A stretch of 11,036 bases of DNA. Source: Pseudonocardiaceae bacterium (GTDB lineage: Bacteria; Actinomycetota; Actinomycetes; Mycobacteriales; Pseudonocardiaceae). This document shows positions 6,925 through 11,036 of the stretch, in pieces. Below the pieces are notes generated by a model, which saw only the letters and a program-made list of their open reading frames with translations, had not been told where the DNA came from and did not search any database. Every line of letters begins with the position of its first letter. Position 1 is the stretch's first letter. Where the stretch lies: the NCBI GenBank assembly GCA_025937115.1, contig JAICSB010000065.1, positions 1 through 11,036 of the forward strand. The letters run 5' to 3'. The translations under genes and the position numbers were made by a program.

Positions 6925-7998
6925 ATGGGCATCTTCCGTACAAACAACATGCTGGCCGGCGGGATAGCTGTCGCCGCGCTGATCCTCAGCGGGTGCTCCG
7001 GTGGTGTCGCGACCACCAGTGCACCGTCTACCTTGGTACAGCCGCCTAACGCGCAGAACTTGGAACAGGTTTACGTCAGCATTGTGCAGAGAGTGCTGCC
7101 CTCGGTCGTGCAAATCACCACCGACCATGCCCTCGGCTCCGGCATTGCCTTCGACACCCGGGGCAATATCGTCACCAACGCCCATGTGGTGGGCCAGGCG
7201 ACCACGTTCCAGGTGCGTCTGGCTGACAGTCCGCAAGCAATCCCGGCCACCCTGGTCGGCACCTACCCACCCGACGACCTCGCTGTCATTAAGCTCGACC
7301 GCCCGCCGTCCTCGGTGCACCCAGCGCACTTCGGTGACTCCGCGAGGCTGCAGGTCGGCGACATCGTCATGGCCATGGGCAACCCACTGGGACTGACCGG
7401 CAGCGTGACCGACGGGATCATCTCGGCCACCGGCCGTACCGTCACCGAGCCTGCAGGGGGCTCCTCCCCAGGCGCGACGCTGCCCGAGGCCATCCAGACC
7501 AGTGCCTCGATCAACCCTGGAAACAGCGGCGGCGCGCTCGTCAACCTCGCCGGCGACGTCATCGGCGTACCTACGCTGGCCGCGCTCGAGCCGGCGGGCG
7601 ATGGCGGTGGAACTGCTCCCGCGCCGGGCATCGGTTTCGCGATACCCAGCAACGTTGTCACCGACATCGCCGGGCAGCTCATCGCACACAACGGTCACGT
7701 GGTCAACTCTCATCGCGCCCAGCTGGGCGTCCAGGTGACCACCGTGGTGGACCCGACCGGCCAGCCGGTCGGTATGGGCGTGGTCAGCGTGGTCCCTGGC
7801 GGGCCGGCCGCAGCGGCCGGGATACAGACCGGCGAGGTGATCACCGCGGTCAACAACATCCCAGTGCACCGCGCCTCGGAGCTCACCCAGGCGCTCGCCA
7901 AGCTCGACCCGGGGCAGACTGTCCCAGTTACCCTGACCACCCCGCAGGGCGGAACCCGCACCGTCATGGTCGTTCTGGGCCAGCTGCCCGGAAGCTGA
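6925..7998 (+). CDS. HtrA/S1C-type serine protease with PDZ domain, lipoprotein
   Basis: A 357-aa trypsin-fold protease of the DegP/HtrA group, expected outside the cytoplasmic membrane in protein quality control. The N-terminus MGIFRTNNMLAGGIAVAALI followed by LSGC is a lipoprotein signal with lipobox Cys24, so the protein is probably lipid-anchored. Mycobacterial HtrA, PepD and PepA as I know them use a membrane helix or a secreted form instead. The catalytic triad is visible: His87 in TNAHVVG, Asp118 in PPDDLAVIKLD, Ser201 in NPGNSGGAL. The oxyanion region and the GIGFAIPSN strand are intact. A single PDZ domain covers about 265-350, including VVPGGPAAAAGIQTGEVITAVNN. It is followed at 73 bp on the same strand by the DyP peroxidase, possibly one transcript. 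The product looks complete and active. Confidence 0.92.
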   Translation: MGIFRTNNMLAGGIAVAALILSGCSGGVATTSAPSTLVQPPNAQNLEQVYVSIVQRVLPSVVQITTDHALGSGIAFDTRGNIVTNAHVVGQATTFQVRLADSPQAIPATLVGTYPPDDLAVIKLDRPPSSVHPAHFGDSARLQVGDIVMAMGNPLGLTGSVTDGIISATGRTVTEPAGGSSPGATLPEAIQTSASINPGNSGGALVNLAGDVIGVPTLAALEPAGDGGGTAPAPGIGFAIPSNVVTDIAGQLIAHNGHVVNSHRAQLGVQVTTVVDPTGQPVGMGVVSVVPGGPAAAAGIQTGEVITAVNNIPVHRASELTQALAKLDPGQTVPVTLTTPQGGTRTVMVVLGQLPGS

Positions 7999-8071
7999 CC
8001 CACATGGCTGCGCAGTGACGCGACATGGGTCGTGGCAGGTCTGGACCGAACGTGGGGGTGAGGATGTGGAG

Positions 8072-9106
8072 ATGGCGGAGTCGGACGCTGGGGTGGTTCC
8101 GCAGCCGGTGCTCAGTCCGCTAACGACTGCGGCGATCTTCTTGGTGGTGACGATCGATCCGGACGGCGAGTCCGCCGCGCGCGAGCTGCTGTCCGGCTTG
8201 GCGGGTCTTCAGCGATCGGTCGGTTTCCGGGTGCCGGAGGGCAGGCTGAGTTGCGTGGTCGGCGTCGGGTCGCAGGCCTGGGATCGCTTGTTCAGCGGAC
8301 CGCGCCCGGCCGAGCTGCATCCTTTCCGTGAACTAGCCGGAGCCGAGCATCGCGCGGTGTCCACCCCCGGCGACCTACTCTTCCACATCCGGGCCACGCA
8401 GTTGTACCCGTGCTTTGAGCTAGCGAGCCAGATCATGGATCAACTGGTTGGCGCTGTGACGGTCCGCGACGAGGTGCATGGATTCAAATACTTCGACGTA
8501 CGTGACTTGCTGGGATTCGTTGATGGGACGGAAAATCCGGTAGGGACGGCGGCGAGTGCTGCGGTGCTGATTGGCGACGAGGACCCGGAGTTCGCCGGCG
8601 GGAGCTATGTGATAGTGCAGAAGTACCTGCATGATCTGCGGGCGTGGAACGCCCTGCCGGTGGAAGCCCAGGAGAAGGTGATCGGCCGTACCAAGCTGTC
8701 CAATATCGAGCTGGACGACGCCGTCAAGCCGGACAACTCCCACGTCGCACTGACCACGATCACCGATCCCGACGGCACCGAGCAGCAGATCCTGCGCGAC
8801 AACATGCCCTTCGGGACCGTTGGTCGGAGTGAGTTCGGTACATATTTTATCGGTTATGCCCGCACTCCCGCGGTCACCGAGAAGATGCTGGAGAACATGT
8901 TCTTGGGAGATCCGCCGGGAACCCACGACCGGATTTTGGAATTTTCCACCCCGGTGACCGGCACGCTGTTCTTCGCACCTGCGGCCAGCTTCCTCGACGA
9001 CCTCCCCGATCCTCCCGACGCCGCCACCGCGGCCGATGCGGACGCGGGTCTTGACGTTCATGCCCCGTCTGATGGTTCGCTGAGAATTGGCGACCTGAAG
9101 ACCTGA
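8072..9106 (+). CDS. dyp: DyP-type peroxidase (B-type) with encapsulin-loading-like tail
   Basis: A 344-aa haem peroxidase that uses hydrogen peroxide to oxidise dyes, phenolics or similar substrates. The distal Asp151 is in GFVDGTENP, the proximal haem ligand His224 in NSHVAL, and the distal Arg242 with Asn244 in LRDNMPFG, as in Rhodococcus DypB and the M. tuberculosis enzyme. The alignable core ends near 310. It is followed by an Ala/Asp/Pro-rich linker (about 311-334) and a final GSLRIGDLK (335-343). This tail matches the SLxIGxLK cargo peptide that loads DyP into encapsulin shells, yet no encapsulin gene is seen on either side in this window. No export signal is present. ATG 8072 is chosen because GTGAGG lies 8 bases upstream and homologous proteins begin at about this point; GTG 8015 would add 19 unlike residues. 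It is convergent with the LpqE-like gene. Confidence 0.93.
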   Translation: MAESDAGVVPQPVLSPLTTAAIFLVVTIDPDGESAARELLSGLAGLQRSVGFRVPEGRLSCVVGVGSQAWDRLFSGPRPAELHPFRELAGAEHRAVSTPGDLLFHIRATQLYPCFELASQIMDQLVGAVTVRDEVHGFKYFDVRDLLGFVDGTENPVGTAASAAVLIGDEDPEFAGGSYVIVQKYLHDLRAWNALPVEAQEKVIGRTKLSNIELDDAVKPDNSHVALTTITDPDGTEQQILRDNMPFGTVGRSEFGTYFIGYARTPAVTEKMLENMFLGDPPGTHDRILEFSTPVTGTLFFAPAASFLDDLPDPPDAATAADADAGLDVHAPSDGSLRIGDLKT

Positions 9107-9121
9107 AAGGGACTGGTGCAG

Positions 9122-9134
9122 TAAACTGAGTTTA
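9122..9134. repeat. Small palindrome between convergent DyP and LpqE-like genes
   Basis: TAAAC-TGA-GTTTA is a perfect 5-bp inverted repeat with a 3-nt centre, lying in the 33-bp gap between two converging stop codons. It is AT-rich and short, so a weak bidirectional terminator or a chance palindrome are both possible. Confidence 0.35.
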
Positions 9135-9139
9135 GCGCA

Positions 9140-9712
9140 TTAACTGCCGCTGATCACGTCCGAGCGCGCTCCCGTGGGCACCGACAGCGTCACCGTGCCT
9201 GCGTGCTGGAACTCGAAAGTGAGGGGGATGTTTAGCCCAGCGCGTAACACGCGGTTAAGGGTCAACATAATCCGCAGTCTATCCACGGCCGTCGGACTGG
9301 TGGGCGGAGCATTTATGGGAGCGGAGCCGGTAGTGCTGACGACGGTGTCACCGGGCGGAATGTCGGTGGTGCCCACCACCTGCACTTGGCTGGCTGCTGG
9401 GCTGGTTACCGCTACCAGCTTGTCGGCCTGGTTGCCTTGATTGACGATGGCAAGAAGTACCGGCACCGTGGACCCGGCGGGATAGGCCTCCTGCGGGGTG
9501 TGCGGATTGGGAATCAGTACGTCGCGCAGCGCGATGGTGTTTCCGGCGTTACCAAAGGCACCGTCGACGGCGGACACATCGGGGGTCGTCTGGTTCGCAC
9601 AGCCAACCAGAGCCAACGCAACGGCGAAGCTGATTATGATACGAGCCGCGACGGTGCGGCGGCCCTGCATCGTGAAGGAAGCCGAACCAGGCGCAGTGGA
9701 TTTGATCACCAT
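9140..9712 (-). CDS. LpqE-like lipoprotein (PCuAC-like fold, possible)
   Basis: A 190-aa exported lipoprotein. The N-terminus has a basic stretch (RRTVAAR), a hydrophobic core (IIISFAVALAL) and lipobox LVGC with Cys38, so the mature part is lipid-anchored at the cell surface side. The mature domain resembles mycobacterial LpqE: IALRDVLIPNP, a Pro/Gly-rich turn, VPVLLAIVNQGNQADKLVAV, VVGTTDIPPG, then a final FEFQHAGTVTLSVPT. That arrangement is the immunoglobulin-like fold shared with the PCuAC copper chaperones. The Met/His copper-binding motif of true PCuAC proteins is not evident, so copper binding is unproven. The ATG at 9712 is supported by GGGGTG a few bases upstream; a second ATG at codon 15 has none. 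It converges on the DyP gene with a 33-bp gap. Confidence 0.8.
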   Translation of the reverse strand: MVIKSTAPGSASFTMQGRRTVAARIIISFAVALALVGCANQTTPDVSAVDGAFGNAGNTIALRDVLIPNPHTPQEAYPAGSTVPVLLAIVNQGNQADKLVAVTSPAASQVQVVGTTDIPPGDTVVSTTGSAPINAPPTSPTAVDRLRIMLTLNRVLRAGLNIPLTFEFQHAGTVTLSVPTGARSDVISGS

Positions 9713-9772
9713 AGGTCACCCCGGTTAGCGCGGTTTTGCAGGAACCTTGCTGGTTCAGACAGTGTTGCCGCC

Positions 9773-9874
9773 CACACTGCCGGCGGCATCGACGTCAGCG
9801 GCCATCGTGGTGTGGTGCTCGCCGGAGTCCTCAGATTCCCCCTAGCAGGTAGCCGAATTGGGCGCCGCGATTAA
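9773..9874 (+). other. Hydrophobic peptide remnant, copy B of an inverted pair
   Basis: The plus-strand frame ending at TAA 9872-9874 encodes HTAGGIDVSGHRG, then VVLAGVLRFPLAG, then SRIGRRD. It aligns with copy A (minus strand 6819-6715) along its whole length, with shared H, GGI, SG, LA, F and LAGSRI plus basic ends. No ATG, GTG or TTG lies in frame close upstream, so it is more likely a gene remnant than an intact gene. It overlaps the stop of the second kinase by a few bases and occupies the leader of the LpqE-like gene on the other strand. Confidence 0.4.
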
Positions 9875-11036
9875 CCCTTTTCGATCGGAAGCGTGATCAG
9901 CAGCGTCGTTCCCTGTCCGACGGGGCTCGCTACTTCGATCGTCCCGCCGAGCGCGTCGACGCGGTCGGTGAGGCCGATGAGTCCGGAACCGCGTGTCGGA
10001 TCGGCCCCTCCGGAGCCATCATCGCGGATCGAGAGCTCAAGGACACCGTCACGCGCTTCGACGGCGATATGTACCGCGGAAGCGTGCGCATGCTTCGCAG
10101 TATTCGTGAGCGCTTCTGACACGACGTAATAGATGGCCACTTCCACCGGCTCGGGCAGCCGGGTCTCGGTGCGCACCGCAAGCTCGACGGGCACGGCTGA
10201 CCGGCGGGCGAGTGTGTTGAGGGCGGGCGCGAGGCCGCCCCGAGCAAGGATGGCCGGGTGTATGCCGCGGGAGATCTCCTGCAGCTCCTCAAGCGCGCCC
10301 GCCAGTCCGTCCACTACTCGGGACAACTGCGCTTGCAACTCGTCCAGCCCGGGCGGGGCCATCTCCTGAGCACTCCGCTGTTCGAGCATGAGCGAGACGA
10401 GCCGTTGTTGCACCCCATCGTGCAGATCCCGCTCGATCTGGCGCCGCGTCTGATCTGCTGCCGTCACGATCCGCGCCCGCGAGGCGGCGAGCTCGGCCCG
10501 GCTCCCCTCGAGCTTGCGTTCGCTTTCGCGCAGGTTACGAAACATCAGCAGCGTATCCAGAGCGTCGGCCAGCCGCCGTCCGATCTCATGTAACAGCCGC
10601 TCGTCCTGCGGCGTCCAGACCCGTGGATGAGAGCACTGGTGCAGCCCGAACATATAGGGCTTGTCTACCTTGGGGTAAACAGCCATGGCGATCATGGATT
10701 TGATACTGAAGCGCTCCGCCAACTGTAGCGGAAGCGCACAGTCTGATTCGGGATCGAATCGCACCGGACCGTTTGAGGCCAGCACTCTCCGAGAGACGTT
10801 GGCGCCCGCTGGTTCATTCGGGATGTCTACGCCGAGGCCGAAGGCGCCGATGTACTCTGCTCGCGTACGCTCCATTCGCACTCGATGGGAGTCAACGTCC
10901 GGGTCACAGGGATAAATCAGCCACGCCCGATCGCATTTGAAGGTCACCAGCACGACATCGAGAACATCGCTCATCATCTGCTCGAGGTCGCTGGTCCCTT
11001 GGATGGCGCGGTCGATACTGTCCATGCTTTCGAGGA
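9871..11036 (-). CDS. GAF-domain sensor histidine kinase, 5' end beyond the window
   Basis: At least 384 aa of a cytoplasmic DesK/NarX-type kinase. From the first Met in frame (11025), a GAF domain covers about 5-160 (CDRAWLIYPCDPD; YPKVDKPYMFGLHQCSHPRV). A coiled linker to ~190 leads to the HisKA_3 domain with RDLHDGVQQRL (His202) and EISRGIHPAIL. The HATPase_c domain shows SEALTNTAKHA (Asn308), DDGSGGAD (335-342) and GSGLIGLTDR (346-355). The frame stays open upstream of that Met to the window edge (Leu-Glu-Ser), and kinases of this type often carry a PAS domain before this GAF. The gene is therefore probably cut by the edge rather than starting at 11025. The kinase core is close to that of the gene at 501-2273, but the sensory part differs: one GAF of another type. 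No response regulator is visible. Confidence 0.88.
   Translation of the reverse strand, partial: LESMDSIDRAIQGTSDLEQMMSDVLDVVLVTFKCDRAWLIYPCDPDVDSHRVRMERTRAEYIGAFGLGVDIPNEPAGANVSRRVLASNGPVRFDPESDCALPLQLAERFSIKSMIAMAVYPKVDKPYMFGLHQCSHPRVWTPQDERLLHEIGRRLADALDTLLMFRNLRESERKLEGSRAELAASRARIVTAADQTRRQIERDLHDGVQQRLVSLMLEQRSAQEMAPPGLDELQAQLSRVVDGLAGALEELQEISRGIHPAILARGGLAPALNTLARRSAVPVELAVRTETRLPEPVEVAIYYVVSEALTNTAKHAHASAVHIAVEARDGVLELSIRDDGSGGADPTRGSGLIGLTDRVDALGGTIEVASPVGQGTTLLITLPIEKG

Noticed and set aside
6835..7869. Long minus-strand frame opposite the serine protease
   Set aside because: Shadow of the protease gene. Only its last part (6715-6834), outside the protease, was kept because of its similarity to 9773-9874.
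7982..8035. Partial inverted repeat (CCCACATG / CATGGG) after the protease stop
   Set aside because: The arms do not pair without a bulge and are far apart, so a terminator call is not supported.
8420..9061. Minus-strand frame of 213 codons opposite DyP
   Set aside because: Composition of an antisense shadow; the DyP catalytic residues on the other strand are all intact.
9109..9128. GGGACT followed by CAGT, resembling a DosR half-box
   Set aside because: Only one half matches the DosR palindrome and it lies between two converging stop codons, not before a gene.

Overview
The window is high-GC DNA with GTG and TTG starts, long antisense shadow frames and actinobacterial gene families. These include an LpqE-like lipoprotein, a DyP peroxidase closely resembling the mycobacterial DyP family, and DesK/NarX-type kinases with GAF domains. 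A mycobacterium or close relative is the best guess, by inference from family resemblance only. No rRNA, tRNA, CRISPR array, transposase or integrase was recognised.

Left part (1-4475). The left edge carries the remnant of a secreted-type lipase on the minus strand, open to the window edge but broken by an apparent 2-nt frameshift near 304-307. A plus-strand run follows: a 590-aa sensor histidine kinase with two tandem GAF domains and no response regulator beside it, then an aquaporin-family channel whose second NPA box is followed by Val instead of Arg, then a perfect 11-bp stem hairpin without a T-tract, then a TDT/TehA/SLAC1-family transporter with a strong ribosome binding site.

Middle part (4554-6924). 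A metallo-beta-lactamase-fold hydrolase (+) abuts a YoaK/DUF1275 membrane protein (-) so tightly that the two stop codons form one TGATCA palindrome. YoaK is preceded by, and overlaps by a few bases, an internally deleted zinc alcohol dehydrogenase. That gene keeps the first ~100 codons and the last ~20, joined in frame. A 350-bp divergent gap follows.

Right part (6925-11036). A lipoprotein-type HtrA/S1C serine protease with a PDZ domain and a DyP-type peroxidase lie on the plus strand. The peroxidase ends in what looks like an encapsulin-loading peptide, but no encapsulin gene is visible. An LpqE-like lipoprotein lies convergent on the minus strand, then a second GAF histidine kinase (-) runs off the right edge. 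The protease-peroxidase-lipoprotein block is bracketed by two diverged ~100-bp sequences in inverted orientation (6715-6834 minus; 9773-9874 plus). Both can encode the end of one hydrophobic, Arg-tailed peptide family.

Functionally the window reads as an accessory or stress region: two sensor kinases facing inward from either end, two small-solute or anion channels, and an envelope or oxidative-stress set (lipoprotein protease, DyP, LpqE-like lipoprotein). The gene remnants (lipase, alcohol dehydrogenase, repeated peptide) suggest past rearrangement. No single new system is proven. The best leads are the inverted peptide repeats, the encapsulin-less DyP with its tag, and the Arg-less aquaporin next to an anion-channel homologue.
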